A program made the translations under genes and the position numbers. Below are positions 50,055 to 59,738 of a DNA stretch of 64,000 bases, piece after piece. The stretch is from Neobacillus ginsengisoli (GTDB taxonomy: Bacteria; Bacillota; Bacilli; Bacillales_B; DSM-18226): the NCBI RefSeq assembly GCF_030813055.1, contig NZ_JAUSTW010000007.1, forward strand, positions 62,001 through 126,000, read 5' to 3'. The first letter of the stretch is position 1. Each line of letters starts with the position of its first letter. The notes under the pieces were generated by a model. The model had not been told where the DNA came from, searched no databases, and saw nothing but the letters and a program-made list of their open reading frames with translations.

Positions 50055-51056
50055 TTAACCCAGCTTTCTCTTCGGTAAACGATCGATGTTATCAAGCATG
50101 ATGCCTGTTCCGATTGCCACGCAGTCCATTGGATTTTCCGCAACGAGGACGGGAACCTTCAGTTCATCCGCAAGCAGCATGTCGATGCCGTGCAGCAGGG
50201 CACCGCCGCCTGTTAAAATGACACCGCGGTCGATGATGTCGGCAGACAATTCCGGCGGAGTGCGTTCGAGAACGCTTTTTGCCGCCTGAACGATAACCGC
50301 AACGGATTCGCGTAAGGCTTGTTCGATTTCTTCGGAATGAACCGTAATTGTACGCGGTAAACCGCTGACCATGTCACGGCCGCGGATTTCCATTTCCTCC
50401 GAGCGTGATCCCTGGAACACAGTACCGATGTTGATTTTAATATTTTCAGCCGTACGTTCACCGATCAACAGTTTGTACTCGCGCTTAATGTGGTTGAGTA
50501 TTTCCATGTCGAACTTGTCGCCGGCCATTTTGATGGAGGAAGAAGTCACGATATCGCCCATTGATAGAACAGCAACATCCGTCGTTCCCCCCCCGATGTC
50601 CACTACCATGTTGCCGCTCGGTTGAAAAATATCCATTCCCGCGCCGATTGCCGCAACCTTAGGTTCTTCTTCGAGGTAAATCTTTTTGCCGCCGGACTTT
50701 TCGGCAGCTTCCTTGATCGCTTTTTGCTCAACGCTGGTAATATTCGTCGGGCAGCAAATCAAAATGCGCGGCTTCGATAAAAAGCCCTTTACGTTCAACT
50801 TATTAATAAAATGTTTTAACATTGCTTCTGTCACATCAAAGTCAGCGATTACGCCATCCTTTAGCGGGCGAATCGCGACAATGTTTCCGGGTGTACGTCC
50901 AACCATGCGTCGCGCTTCCTCACCAACAGCAAGAACGCGGTTTGTATTTTTATCAATTGCCACAACGGACGGCTCATTCAATACGATTCCACGGCCCTTG
51001 ACGTGAATTAACACGTTAGCCGTACCTAAATCAATCCCAATATCCCTAGCAAACAT
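50055..51056 (-). CDS. mbl: Cell-shape protein Mbl (MreB family)
   Basis: Bacterial actin homologue of 333 residues that guides wall synthesis along the cell cylinder. ATP-site motifs are visible: DIGIDLGTANVLI, VVDIGGGTTDVAVLS and GVILTGGGALLHG. Its place directly downstream of spoIIID distinguishes mbl from mreB and mreBH. ATG 51,056 follows AAGGAGG; an upstream frame extension has no ribosome site. Confidence 0.95.
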   Translation of the reverse strand: MFARDIGIDLGTANVLIHVKGRGIVLNEPSVVAIDKNTNRVLAVGEEARRMVGRTPGNIVAIRPLKDGVIADFDVTEAMLKHFINKLNVKGFLSKPRILICCPTNITSVEQKAIKEAAEKSGGKKIYLEEEPKVAAIGAGMDIFQPSGNMVVDIGGGTTDVAVLSMGDIVTSSSIKMAGDKFDMEILNHIKREYKLLIGERTAENIKINIGTVFQGSRSEEMEIRGRDMVSGLPRTITVHSEEIEQALRESVAVIVQAAKSVLERTPPELSADIIDRGVILTGGGALLHGIDMLLADELKVPVLVAENPMDCVAIGTGIMLDNIDRLPKRKLG

Positions 51057-51241
51057 TCTCTTTTCTTTCCTCCTTGAAAGTGAATCCACATACTTTCCTA
51101 ATAGTTTATTTTATCATATTCATTAAAATTTCCATACTTTTATTAAAAAAAGATGTAAATTTTTGCAGAATAATGTCACATTAGGAGGAATACACGAGAA
51201 TGCCCTAGAAAAATCATTATAACCCCTTCCACTAAGGCTGC

Positions 51242-51514
51242 TTATTTTACAGCCTCTCCTTCTCTCTCTTCTTTCTGATACTTCATTTTTGTCGCTTCCC
51301 CACCCCGTAAATGACGGATCGATTTATGATAATCTAATATTTCCTTTACCTCGTTTGCAAGCTCCGGATTAATTTCTGGAAGTCTCTCTGTCAAATCCTT
51401 ATGGACTGTACTTTTGGATACGCCAAACTCCTTCGCAATCACGCGAACCGTTTTCCTCGTCTCCACGATATACTTTCCAATCTTGATAGTTCGCTCTTTG
51501 ATGTAATCGTGCAC
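51242..51514 (-). CDS. spoIIID: Mother-cell transcription factor SpoIIID
   Basis: A 90-residue DNA-binding protein that adjusts SigmaE- and SigmaK-dependent transcription in the mother cell. The helix-turn-helix is VRVIAKEFGVSKSTVHKDL, and the C-terminal basic tail is RHLRGGEATKMKY. It starts at GTG 51,514 behind GGGAGGG. Order spoIIID-mbl is as in B. subtilis. Confidence 0.97.
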   Translation of the reverse strand: MHDYIKERTIKIGKYIVETRKTVRVIAKEFGVSKSTVHKDLTERLPEINPELANEVKEILDYHKSIRHLRGGEATKMKYQKEEREGEAVK

Positions 51515-52179
51515 ACTCTCGCCCTCCCTAATTTGGATGTGAGTAGTGTGAAATGAGACCCGCTTATCACTTCGACGAAATACTGCTGATCACATGGTGA
51601 CATATCGCCATGCGATATACGATGAATAATCATGTCTCCGACTAAAACCCCCGCTATCTACAAACGACTCCTCACCTCAAACACTCTCTTTGTAAAGGTT
51701 TGTAACATTTTATTAGCTTGGATACGGGAATATGCAAGAAAAACGCAATAAGGACAAGGCTAAGGCCGAAGTTTATTGAAAATTGGACAGATTAAATCCC
51801 ATTCCCCTCCATTCGACATCCCCGTTCCTCCAAGCTACATACAGGAAATCCCTGCTAAACCTCCATATTTCCCAAGAAATTTGTCGATAAAAAAAGTCGA
51901 AAGATTTTTTTCAAAAAACCCCGTCTTATTAGGTTTTTTGGAGAAATTTTATTTAGGAAATAGGATCGCCGCATGTAAAATCCCGATAAATCGAATCCCC
52001 ATTTCATCGTCCCTCGCACTTCTTTTTTTACAGTATTATATAATTGAGAGTATGCAGCTATGTCTCTATATGTGTGCGGTCTTTTGAAAGGAACGACCGC
52101 TATCTTTACATGTAAGCCATGCTTTTGAAAGGAATTACTCAAGCTGTTCTACCTTGATGCTTTTGAAAGGAGCGACCCT
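51515..52179 (+). other. Spacer upstream of spoIIID and the ATL gene
   Basis: No gene is seen. Close to the ATL start, CTTTTGAAAGGA occurs three times (52,081-52,092, 52,122-52,133, 52,160-52,171) at 41- and 38-base steps; only the last precedes a start codon. The first copy lies in a GCGGTC...GACCGC dyad. The region from 51,720 to 52,020 is AT-rich without clear signals. Confidence 0.5.
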
Positions 52180-52488
52180 ATGCAACCTTTTACCGAAAAA
52201 GTGATTGAAATTATCAAAAATATACCGGAGGGACGGGTGATGACTTATGGTCAGATTGCGCGGCTCGCTGGCAGTCCGCGCGCGGCCAGGCAGGTTGTTC
52301 GTGCCCTGCACTCCATGAGCAGGAAGCACCGCATCCCGTGGCACCGTGTGGTTAATTCCAAGGGACAGATTGCTCTTCAGGATGATGAATCCTACCAGGA
52401 GCAATTGTTTTCGCTGGAGAGTGAGGGCGTTGAGATTGGGCTGGGCGGGTTGATTGATTTGGAGAAATTTCAGTGGCACCCGGAATAA
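52180..52488 (+). CDS. Alkyltransferase-like (ATL) protein
   Basis: A 102-residue MGMT-like DNA-binding protein in which the alkyl-accepting Cys of PCHRV is replaced by Trp54 (IPWHRVV). ATL proteins bind O6-alkylguanine, bend DNA and hand the lesion to nucleotide excision repair rather than repairing it themselves. The DNA-binding helix (GSPRAARQVVRAL) with its Arg finger is kept. AAAGGAG precedes the ATG at 52,180. Confidence 0.92.
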   Translation: MQPFTEKVIEIIKNIPEGRVMTYGQIARLAGSPRAARQVVRALHSMSRKHRIPWHRVVNSKGQIALQDDESYQEQLFSLESEGVEIGLGGLIDLEKFQWHPE

Positions 52489-52566
52489 TATCTTAATCAA
52501 AAGAAGGTTATTCTACCTAGGTGTAGAATTCTACATACGATGAAAATTTTATCTTGGAGGTAAATG

Positions 52567-53061
52567 ATGTACCAATCCATTCAAACATTTATTGAAGATT
52601 ACAAAGGTGAATCGGAAGTTACCCAAAAATTGTTGAATGCGCTTACGGATGATTCTCTAAAGCAGGAGATTACTCCCGGCTTTCGATCACTCGGACAGTT
52701 AGCGTGGCATTTTGTCCGAAGCACGGAAATGCTTTTTTCTGCCGGCGTTAAGTTTGATCTACCACCGGAAAAGGAACCGCCGGCTACAGCCGCTGCCCTT
52801 GCCGAAGGATACAAACGGACAACGCAAGCCTTGCTTGATGCTGTGCAATCACAGCTGAAGGATGAAAGTTTGCAAGAAACCGTCAATTTTTTCGGTATGA
52901 ATTGGAAAACCGATGTGCTCTTGTATAATTTCCTCAAACATGAAGTTCACCATCGCGGACAGCTGACAATCTTAATGCGCCAGGCAGGAATCCCCGTAAG
53001 CGGAGTCTATGGCCCTGCCAAAGAAGAGTGGGCAGCGTTTGGAATGGAAGCTCCGGTATAA
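52567..53061 (+). CDS. DinB-family protein
   Basis: A 164-residue DinB-like helical bundle with the metal-binding His set: His in LAWHFVRSTE and the pair in HEVHHRGQLTILMR. Relatives include damage-inducible DinB and bacillithiol transferases. GGAGG favours the second ATG (52,567) by spacing. The gene ends at a palindrome next to an IS relic. Confidence 0.88.
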   Translation: MYQSIQTFIEDYKGESEVTQKLLNALTDDSLKQEITPGFRSLGQLAWHFVRSTEMLFSAGVKFDLPPEKEPPATAAALAEGYKRTTQALLDAVQSQLKDESLQETVNFFGMNWKTDVLLYNFLKHEVHHRGQLTILMRQAGIPVSGVYGPAKEEWAAFGMEAPV

Positions 53062-53065
53062 AAAA

Positions 53066-53087
53066 AGGCATTGGATTTCCAATGCCT
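53066..53087 (+). terminator. Hairpin after the DinB gene, T-tract lost
   Basis: AGGCATTGG-ATTT-CCAATGCCT is a perfect stem five bases after the stop codon. Instead of a T-run, the IS1182-like end AGATTGTCGA follows at 53,089. Confidence 0.7.
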
Positions 53088-53088
53088 C

Positions 53089-53140
53089 AGATTGTCGAGA
53101 AAGGATATTTTTCTCGGCAATTTTTTATTTTGTTTGAATC
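53089..53140 (-). mobile_element. End fragment of an IS1182-like element
   Basis: AGATTGTCGAGAAAGG, then TATTTTTCTCGGCAATTTTT, is the reverse of the right end of the element at 12.4-13.1 kb. The rest has decayed. At 53,183-53,222 a piece of the CCTGTTGATT interspersed repeat follows, and then ATGTGCCA words to 53,275. Confidence 0.72.
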
Positions 53141-53294
53141 TAAATTACCGATTTTTTATTAATTTATTGTCTCTGCTAACTGGCCTGTTGATTTCCGCTC
53201 CGGACACTCGCTTTTCGCGGGGTATGTGCCACTTTTCTTTTTTTATGAGCCACTTTCTCCAACTTATGTGCCAATCCGCTTCGCTCCCACCAAA

Positions 53295-53318
53295 GCCTTG
53301 ACACGTCAAGGCGTTTTT
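53295..53318 (+). terminator. Terminator next to the pbpC 3' end
   Basis: GCCTTGAC/GTCAAGGC stem followed by GTTTTTTCCC on the plus strand; on the minus strand it could also end pbpC, but with a weaker tail. Confidence 0.7.
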
Positions 53319-53321
53319 TCC

Positions 53322-55307
53322 CTATTTCACCTGTGCAAATACATCCCTAACCTTCGTCACCGGCACTTGTGAACCGCCCCGGCCTTGAACATTCTCAACC
53401 ATCATTGCGATCATCAGGTTCGTGTTGTAGGCGATGAACCAGCCGTTTTCGGTTCCGGTTTGGCCTTGCTTTTGCTTGATTTCGGCGGTGCCCGTTTTAC
53501 CCGACAAAGGGTAGCCCGGGATGTCGGCAGCATGGGCGGTTCCGCTCGGGTCACCAACCACCTTACGCAAAATCCCTGAAATTAAAGCCGCGTTTCCACT
53601 CGAAACTAACGACGGTTTCAGCACCTGACTTTTCTGGTCATCCATCAGGAGAACCGGCTTAATCATATTGCCGCCATTTACAAATGGAGTATAGGCTGCC
53701 ATCAAATGGACAATGCTCATTTGAATTTGGCCCTGGCCGTAGCCTGAGTCTGCCAGCGCAATTTCGCTCCCTAACGTACCTATCTTCGACGTCTCCAAAG
53801 GGAATGGATAGACGAACTCCGAGTCGAAACCGAAATTTTTCAGCCCTGCCACAAAGGTATCCTTTCCGATTTTCAATGCGGCTTGGGCAAAATAAATGTT
53901 ATCAGAGAACACGAGTGCTTTTTCCAGATTCACCGGGTTGGATTCATGGACACGTGTCACGAAATAGCCACCCCACGAGGCATCCTTTTGCCATTTCGGG
54001 CTTGTGATGGCTACCGATTGCTCAGGCGTGATCGCCTTGCTCTCAAGGCCAATAGAAGCTGTAATTGGCTTCATCACCGAGCCCGGTGCATAGGCCTGTT
54101 TGAAGCGTGTTGTTAATGGCTGCTGCGGGTTATCCTGGAGCGCCTTCCATTCCTCCGACGAGTAGCCAAGGGCCGCTTGGTTCGGATCAAAGGACGGGCT
54201 GCTGACCAGCGCCAGCATATCGCCTGTGATCGGGTTCATCGCTGCCGATGAGCCTGCTTCCCCGCTGAGTTCGTTAAAAAGTTTCACCTGTAAATTGACG
54301 TCGATCGTGAGCTTCAGCTGTTTGCCGTTCACCACGGGCTTTTCAGCGAGTACCTCTTCGCCGCCCGCTTTCTTTTTAATCGTGACCTTCACGCCGCTCG
54401 TGCCCCTGAGCTCCCGGTCATATACTTGCTCGAGCCCTCTTTTACCGATGATATCATTGCTCATGTACCCTTTGCCTTTAAGCTTCGCCAATTCGTCGGC
54501 AGTGATCGGGCCGACATAGCCGATTAAATGAGCCGCTGCCTCGGTGTAAGGGTAAATTCGGGCCCCGACCTTTTTCGTTTGAACGGGTTCCAGCTTGATT
54601 AATTGGGCGATTAGCTCAGAATCCTGCATCGACACTTTTTTAAGCGGCACAAACAGGTCAGGTTTTACCCAACTGGCACCCAGCGCTGTGTTGATTTGAT
54701 CAGGAGATAATTTTAAAAGTGTTGATAATTGCTGAATCATTTGGTCTTTCTGTGCTCCCAATTTTCCGGGGATTACGCCAACCTCGTACACCTGGCCATT
54801 CACTGCCAGTCCATTTCCATTGCGGTCGAAGATTTCTCCTCTTTCCGGCGCTGTCGTTGTGATGCCGACAGTGTCGCCATCCATTAATTTCGGAAAAATA
54901 AACGCAGAGTCCCAGTCGACATACCAGTTAGTTTGTTTGTCTTTTTCTTCTTTTTTCAAATGGGCTTGGTGAGAAAATTGAATCTCGCCTGCGATGCTGT
55001 TCATTTTGGCGGAAAACGTGTACGCGGCTGTATCTTCCTTGGCCTGCTTATTATCTTTGGGCTTTTTGAAGTCAATCTTGAGGTCGGTAATCTGAAGGTC
55101 TTTGTAGATTTTTTGATAACGGTTCGTAAAAGCCTTTTGCGAGATTTTCTGTTTGGCATCGGTTGAAAGGTAAACATACATCTTATCAAATTTCTGCTGA
55201 TTCCATAAGGCAATGTATTCCGTGAACCGCTCCTGCGGCGTAGGCTCCTTACTGCAGCCCGCGAGAATCGCGGCGAAAATGAGTAGGATTCCTATTATCT
55301 TTTTCAA
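53322..55307 (-). CDS. pbpC: Lipoprotein class B penicillin-binding protein (PBP3/PbpC type)
   Basis: D,D-transpeptidase for peptidoglycan cross-linking, 661 residues. TTG 55,307 behind GGGGTGAT gives a lipoprotein signal (LLIFAAILAGC), so the protein is anchored by lipid at Cys. Domains in order: NTF2-like MecA-type N domain (about 25-140), PBP dimerisation domain (about 150-330) and transpeptidase (about 340-655). Active-site motifs are SVMK near 408, SDN near 467 and KTGTAE near 598. The domain order is that of B. subtilis PbpC and low-affinity PBP2a/PBP5 proteins. Confidence 0.92.
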   Translation of the reverse strand: MKKIIGILLIFAAILAGCSKEPTPQERFTEYIALWNQQKFDKMYVYLSTDAKQKISQKAFTNRYQKIYKDLQITDLKIDFKKPKDNKQAKEDTAAYTFSAKMNSIAGEIQFSHQAHLKKEEKDKQTNWYVDWDSAFIFPKLMDGDTVGITTTAPERGEIFDRNGNGLAVNGQVYEVGVIPGKLGAQKDQMIQQLSTLLKLSPDQINTALGASWVKPDLFVPLKKVSMQDSELIAQLIKLEPVQTKKVGARIYPYTEAAAHLIGYVGPITADELAKLKGKGYMSNDIIGKRGLEQVYDRELRGTSGVKVTIKKKAGGEEVLAEKPVVNGKQLKLTIDVNLQVKLFNELSGEAGSSAAMNPITGDMLALVSSPSFDPNQAALGYSSEEWKALQDNPQQPLTTRFKQAYAPGSVMKPITASIGLESKAITPEQSVAITSPKWQKDASWGGYFVTRVHESNPVNLEKALVFSDNIYFAQAALKIGKDTFVAGLKNFGFDSEFVYPFPLETSKIGTLGSEIALADSGYGQGQIQMSIVHLMAAYTPFVNGGNMIKPVLLMDDQKSQVLKPSLVSSGNAALISGILRKVVGDPSGTAHAADIPGYPLSGKTGTAEIKQKQGQTGTENGWFIAYNTNLMIAMMVENVQGRGGSQVPVTKVRDVFAQVK

Positions 55308-55536
55308 GCTAATCACCCCTTTACAATTTATTTTAACATATTTGCAAAAAAATAGACTTTTTGGGAGAACCCTCCTATTATTTAAGGGACTCCGAACCCT
55401 TTTAATAATGGAAAATTCGGTGGGCTCCGCATCCATCTTTATAAATGAAAAATTCGTTGGCCCTGCCCACTGGGTTCATTTTTAAAAGAAAACGCAAAAA
55501 AGAGGAAGTTATCCCCTTCCCCCTTTTGTTACATTA

Positions 55537-56388
55537 TTATGAGTTTGTATTATCGATAGAATCGGACGAATTGTCGGATGGAGTAGATCCGTCAGTTGAT
55601 GTTCCACTTTTTTCAGTCGGTGAGCTGCCTTGGTCCTGTTGGAGATTTTTTTTTGCATCAGGAACCGTTTTGGTTTGATCATCTGTTGTATTTGTGGACT
55701 TCTCTTCCTGTAAAGCGGCTAACGGTTTGTTGAAATAGTTAGTCGGATTTACAGCAACGCCATCTTTGCGAATTTCAAAATGTACATGCGTTCCAGCATC
55801 TTTGTTGTACAAGCTTTGTCCAGCCGTGGCAATAACTTGTCCTTGATTTACTTGATCGCCAACCTTGATCTTCATGTCTTTTACTGATTGATATTGTGTC
55901 ACAACACCTTTGTCATGCTCGATTTCAATCACATTCCCTAACACAGAATCTTGGTCGACACGTGTCACGGTGCCGCTTAATGATGCTGTAACATCAAAGG
56001 CTTTGCCGTCTTTTGACGTGATGTCGATACCGGTATTCGGCTGATAGGTATTATTGTAAAATACTAATGCCGCTTCCTGGTCTTTTGGACTTGCTTTGAA
56101 ATCATAGAATCCCATTTTTACGACAGCTTGGTCGGCATTTGCCACCGGCATTTTGAAGTTTTCCAATGCTTTGTTAACTTCGACAGCCGGCTGGTTATTC
56201 TTACCTGCAAGGTCACTTGTGTTGTAGCTATATTTGTCTGAAGAACTGCTGCTGGATTGATACCATAGAACCCCGGTCAGAATGATTGCTGCACTTGCAA
56301 TATAAATGGCTGGAAATACCCAACGCTTTTTGAAAAAGCGTTTAACGCTGGAACTTTGAGAAGATCGTTTGTTTTCTTCCTCTCTCAT
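55537..56388 (-). CDS. spoIIQ: Stage II sporulation protein SpoIIQ
   Basis: Forespore membrane protein that pairs with SpoIIIAH to form the channel between forespore and mother cell. Length 283 equals B. subtilis SpoIIQ. One membrane helix (about 24-42) is followed by a degenerate M23 domain (about 120-225): the first zinc-site His is replaced (NTGID in place of HxGxD), while HVHFEIRKDG is kept, so it is not expected to cleave. The tail is Ser/Thr/Asp-rich. ATG 56,388 is chosen by GAGGTG spacing. Confidence 0.95.
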   Translation of the reverse strand: MREEENKRSSQSSSVKRFFKKRWVFPAIYIASAAIILTGVLWYQSSSSSSDKYSYNTSDLAGKNNQPAVEVNKALENFKMPVANADQAVVKMGFYDFKASPKDQEAALVFYNNTYQPNTGIDITSKDGKAFDVTASLSGTVTRVDQDSVLGNVIEIEHDKGVVTQYQSVKDMKIKVGDQVNQGQVIATAGQSLYNKDAGTHVHFEIRKDGVAVNPTNYFNKPLAALQEEKSTNTTDDQTKTVPDAKKNLQQDQGSSPTEKSGTSTDGSTPSDNSSDSIDNTNS

Positions 56389-56462
56389 TTTCATCACCTC
56401 AGCAATCATTCTGAACAGATAAGTAGAATTATATACACAGGTGGGAAAAATTTTTTAAAATC

Positions 56463-56723
56463 TTATCTTTCGACAGTGGGAATGATTTTATGCATGTGGG
56501 TGGGAAAAATTTTTTTATGATAGATTCTGCCCTTTTTATCTCCTGTATAAGGTAAATTCATTGAAGTTAGCAATTTATGGGCAGCCTTACGAGAATCAAT
56601 TCGAAGAAAATGACGTAGTTCGGAATTTGAAATCGATGGTTTTATGAGGAGGAAATAATCGTTGATTGCCTGAATATGGTCAGTTTTAGACTTCCTTTTA
56701 CACTTTGGACAACACCATGAACT
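56463..56723 (-). pseudogene. 3' relic of a NERD-domain protein gene
   Basis: Eighty-six codons without a start: a CCPKCKRKSKTDHIQAINDY zinc-ribbon-like segment, then SELRHFLRIDSRKAAHKLLT and MNLPYTGDKKGRIYHKK. This is the typical C-terminal end of nuclease-related (NERD) proteins of bacilli. An in-frame stop lies just upstream, and the NERD domain itself is absent. Confidence 0.6.
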
Positions 56724-57161
56724 CTACCTTTAAAGTGCCTCTAATTTTATAATTCTAATTGGAAGAGTAAAAGGTTTTTCAATCAAATGAACCATTCCTT
56801 TCTATATTTTCGTATCTATTTCTCTCTTCAGACTAAATAATCCTTCAAAAGTCGACATGATTTGTAAGATTTTTGTGCTGGTTCTTAGAAGCTATGTGCC
56901 AATTTTCGATGTTTATGTACCTCTTTCTCCTTTTTATGTGCCAACCACTTCCGAGCACCCTAAAAAGCCAGGCATTAGCCTGGCTCTCTTATCTTAATTA
57001 TGGATCTTTCCTTATTGATCTTCTTTAAGTTACTTTTTTTATTGGATTTTCTCACTTATGTTCCACTTTGAATGATTTATGTGCCAGTTCCCGGAATTTA
57101 TGTGCCTCTTTTCTATCTTTATGTGCCACTTTCACCTTCATATGTGCCACCCTACCCACTA
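56724..57161. repeat. Intergenic spaced-word repeat (TTATGTGCC)
   Basis: From 56,888 to 57,150 the word ATGTGCC or ATGTACC occurs about eight times at roughly 20-30 base steps, with a GCCAGGC/GCCTGGC hairpin at about 56,966-56,986. The same word occurs at 53,224-53,272. No gene is seen in this spacer. Confidence 0.65.
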
Positions 57162-58178
57162 TCATTTCTTCGCCAACATACTATCCGCCTTCGTGATCTC
57201 TACACCTTGATAGTAGTACTTCACGATGTCCTGATAGTTTTTGCCTTCCGCCGCCATGCCATTTGCGCCGTATTGGCTCATGCCGACACCGTGGCCGTAG
57301 CCCTTTGTCGAGATGATAATACTACTTCCTTTACGGCTCCACGTGAAGTCAGAGGAACGCAAATCGAGTTTATCGCGGATATCTTTCCCGCTCAAAACCT
57401 TTCCATTAAAATCCACCTTGCCAACCCGTTTTCCTGCAGTTCGTTCAACGATTTCCCCTATCTGAGAGCTGCTCCCAAGCTTCACCCCAAGCTTGGCTTC
57501 AAAGTTCTTAACCGAGACCACCTGTTGATAATTAAACTTAGGTGAACTTTTATCCCAGGGGCTCGAAACACTCTTCAGATAAGGGTAGGAGCCTCCCCAG
57601 TAATCCTCGGAATTTTCCGTGTAACCGTTGCTGGTAGAGAAAAAGGTAGCCGTGATGGGTTCACCCTTATATGTCAAAATTTGTCCGCTCGTGGCCCGGA
57701 CGGCATCAAGGATTTTTTTCCGCTTCCAGTCATAATCCATGCCCCAATTTCTCTTCATATCATCATTATTTTCGTAAACCTGATTGGTTACCGTATCATT
57801 CACCTGTGCACCCTTTGGAACGCCCAGCGTATCATTGGTTACCATTTTATGGACAATATAGGTTCTCGCGGTCAGCGCTTGTGCCTTCAACGCTTCCTCA
57901 TTAAATTCTGCGGGCATTTCAGCAGCCACAACCCCGACGAGGTAATCTTCAAATGTCACCGTTTCGATCTTTCCTTTATTGGCGCGGTACACTGCCACAT
58001 CAACCGACCTCTCCGCCGATGAAGTAGCAGTTTGTTTTGCGGGGGCCTGAGTCAGATTTACCCCTAATTTTCCGCTTGTCTTCCCTTCAGCAAAAGGTAA
58101 CACCAGTACAGAAGGAACAATTAACGTTACGGAAAGCAAGGACGACGCTAGTACGACGAATGGTTTGATTTTTTTCAT
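57162..58178 (-). CDS. spoIID: Stage II sporulation protein D (lytic transglycosylase)
   Basis: Membrane-anchored lytic transglycosylase of the engulfment machinery (with SpoIIP and SpoIIM), 338 residues. An N-terminal anchor helix (about 7-28) precedes the SpoIID domain. The catalytic Glu lies in VVAAEMPAEF. FFSTSNGYTENSEDYWGG and the C-terminal GYGHGVGMSQYGANGMA are family signatures. ATG follows GGAGG. Confidence 0.96.
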   Translation of the reverse strand: MKKIKPFVVLASSLLSVTLIVPSVLVLPFAEGKTSGKLGVNLTQAPAKQTATSSAERSVDVAVYRANKGKIETVTFEDYLVGVVAAEMPAEFNEEALKAQALTARTYIVHKMVTNDTLGVPKGAQVNDTVTNQVYENNDDMKRNWGMDYDWKRKKILDAVRATSGQILTYKGEPITATFFSTSNGYTENSEDYWGGSYPYLKSVSSPWDKSSPKFNYQQVVSVKNFEAKLGVKLGSSSQIGEIVERTAGKRVGKVDFNGKVLSGKDIRDKLDLRSSDFTWSRKGSSIIISTKGYGHGVGMSQYGANGMAAEGKNYQDIVKYYYQGVEITKADSMLAKK

Positions 58179-58343
58179 GAAAGTGCCTCCAGTTTGAAAT
58201 GGTTATGTCTCTTTTCATTCATATGGAGGCGGACAAGCATTTATGACTTCAATTTTTTTAAAAATGAACATAGTCTCAGGCTCCGGAAAAATTCACCTTA
58301 CAAAACCATTTTCAACTTTTAACATAGTTCCAAACAAAACAAA

Positions 58344-58371
58344 AACCGAAGAAGGCACGCTTTCTTCGGTT
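58344..58371 (-). terminator. Terminator of murA
   Basis: AACCGAAGAA/TTCTTCGGTT stem followed on the minus strand by TTTGTTTTGTTTGG. Confidence 0.9.
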
Positions 58372-58395
58372 AGCTGAATTATTAATTTTTTTACC

Positions 58396-59706
58396 CTAAG
58401 CATTCATATCTGAAATATACTTTTTCACTTCTACAAATGTTTCATCCATTTCCGTTACGCGTTCGATATCGGCCCCTAATCCGGCTAATTTTCCGTGGAA
58501 GTCCACGTAGCCGCGGTCTAAGTGCTTCAATTCCGTAACGCGTGTAACACCTTCAGATACTAAACCTGTTAAAATAAGTGCTGCAGCTGCGCGGAGATCA
58601 GTTGCGGAAACTTCTGCGCCTTGTAAATTTGAAAGGCCGTTTAAAATAACGGAACGTCCTTCAATTTTAATATCAGCATTCATGCGGCGAAATTCTTCCA
58701 CATGCATAAAACGGTTTTCAAAAACCGTTTCGGTGATCATACTTGTACCGTCTGCACGAAGTAACAACGCCATCATTTGTGACTGCATATCAGTTGGGAA
58801 GCCTGGATGCGGCATCGTTTTAATATCGACGGCTTTTAATTTTTCCGGACCGATGACACGAACGCCATCTGCCTCTTCCATTATCATTACACCCATTTCC
58901 TCCATTTTTGCAATCAAGGAAGATAGGTGTTCGGGTACAGCACCTTTGACAAGCACATTACCGCCCGTAAGCGCGGCAGCAACCATGAAGGTACCTGCTT
59001 CGATGCGGTCGGGAATGATGCTATGGTCTGCGCCGAACAAAATATCGACACCTTCGATTCGAAGAGTACCGGTACCTGCGCCTCTTACATTTGCGCCCAT
59101 TTTGTTTAAGAAGTTTGCAAGATCAACGATTTCCGGTTCTTTTGCTACGTTTTCAATGATGGTCGTACCACTCGCTAGGGTAGCCGCCATCATAATGTTT
59201 TCTGTTGCACCAACACTTGGGAAATCCAAGTAAATTTTTGCTCCTTTTAAGCGGCCGTCTACTTCCGCTTCAATAAAGCCATTCCCTACTTTTACCTTGG
59301 CACCCATGGCTTCAAAGCCTTTCAGATGCTGGTCGATCGGGCGGGAACCGATTGCACAGCCGCCGGGCAGGGCGACACGCGCACGGCCATTGCGTGCGAG
59401 TAATGATCCCATGACAAGGACAGACGCGCGCATTTTTCGTACATATTCAAATGGCGCCTCATCTTTTAACTCTCTGGATGCATCGACAACAACTGTATTA
59501 TTTTCAAACACTACTTCAGCGTTTAAGTTGCGTAATACTTCATTAATCGTGTATACATCGGAGAGAGTAGGCACATCACGAATTACACTTTTTCCATCAC
59601 TTGCTAATAATGTGGCAGCGATAACAGGCAGAACGGCATTCTTTGCACCTTCAACTTTGACCGTTCCATAAAGCCTTTTTCCGCCGCGGACGATGATCTT
59701 TTCCAA
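58396..59706 (-). CDS. murAA: UDP-GlcNAc enolpyruvyl transferase MurA
   Basis: First committed enzyme of peptidoglycan synthesis, adding enolpyruvate from PEP to UDP-GlcNAc; target of fosfomycin. Cys117 ([10 protein letters not shown]) is the catalytic and fosfomycin-reactive residue, so the enzyme should be sensitive. Length 436 is standard. Location between ywmB and spoIID identifies it as murAA rather than the murAB paralog. Confidence 0.96.
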   Translation of the reverse strand: MEKIIVRGGKRLYGTVKVEGAKNAVLPVIAATLLASDGKSVIRDVPTLSDVYTINEVLRNLNAEVVFENNTVVVDASRELKDEAPFEYVRKMRASVLVMGSLLARNGRARVALPGGCAIGSRPIDQHLKGFEAMGAKVKVGNGFIEAEVDGRLKGAKIYLDFPSVGATENIMMAATLASGTTIIENVAKEPEIVDLANFLNKMGANVRGAGTGTLRIEGVDILFGADHSIIPDRIEAGTFMVAAALTGGNVLVKGAVPEHLSSLIAKMEEMGVMIMEEADGVRVIGPEKLKAVDIKTMPHPGFPTDMQSQMMALLLRADGTSMITETVFENRFMHVEEFRRMNADIKIEGRSVILNGLSNLQGAEVSATDLRAAAALILTGLVSEGVTRVTELKHLDRGYVDFHGKLAGLGADIERVTEMDETFVEVKKYISDMNA

Positions 59707-59738
59707 GAGTATTCCCCTCCGCGTCCATTTTCTCTATA

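Noticed and set aside
55537..56388. Active M23 endopeptidase
   Set aside because: The first zinc-ligand His is replaced, and length and location identify SpoIIQ, which is degenerate in Bacillus.
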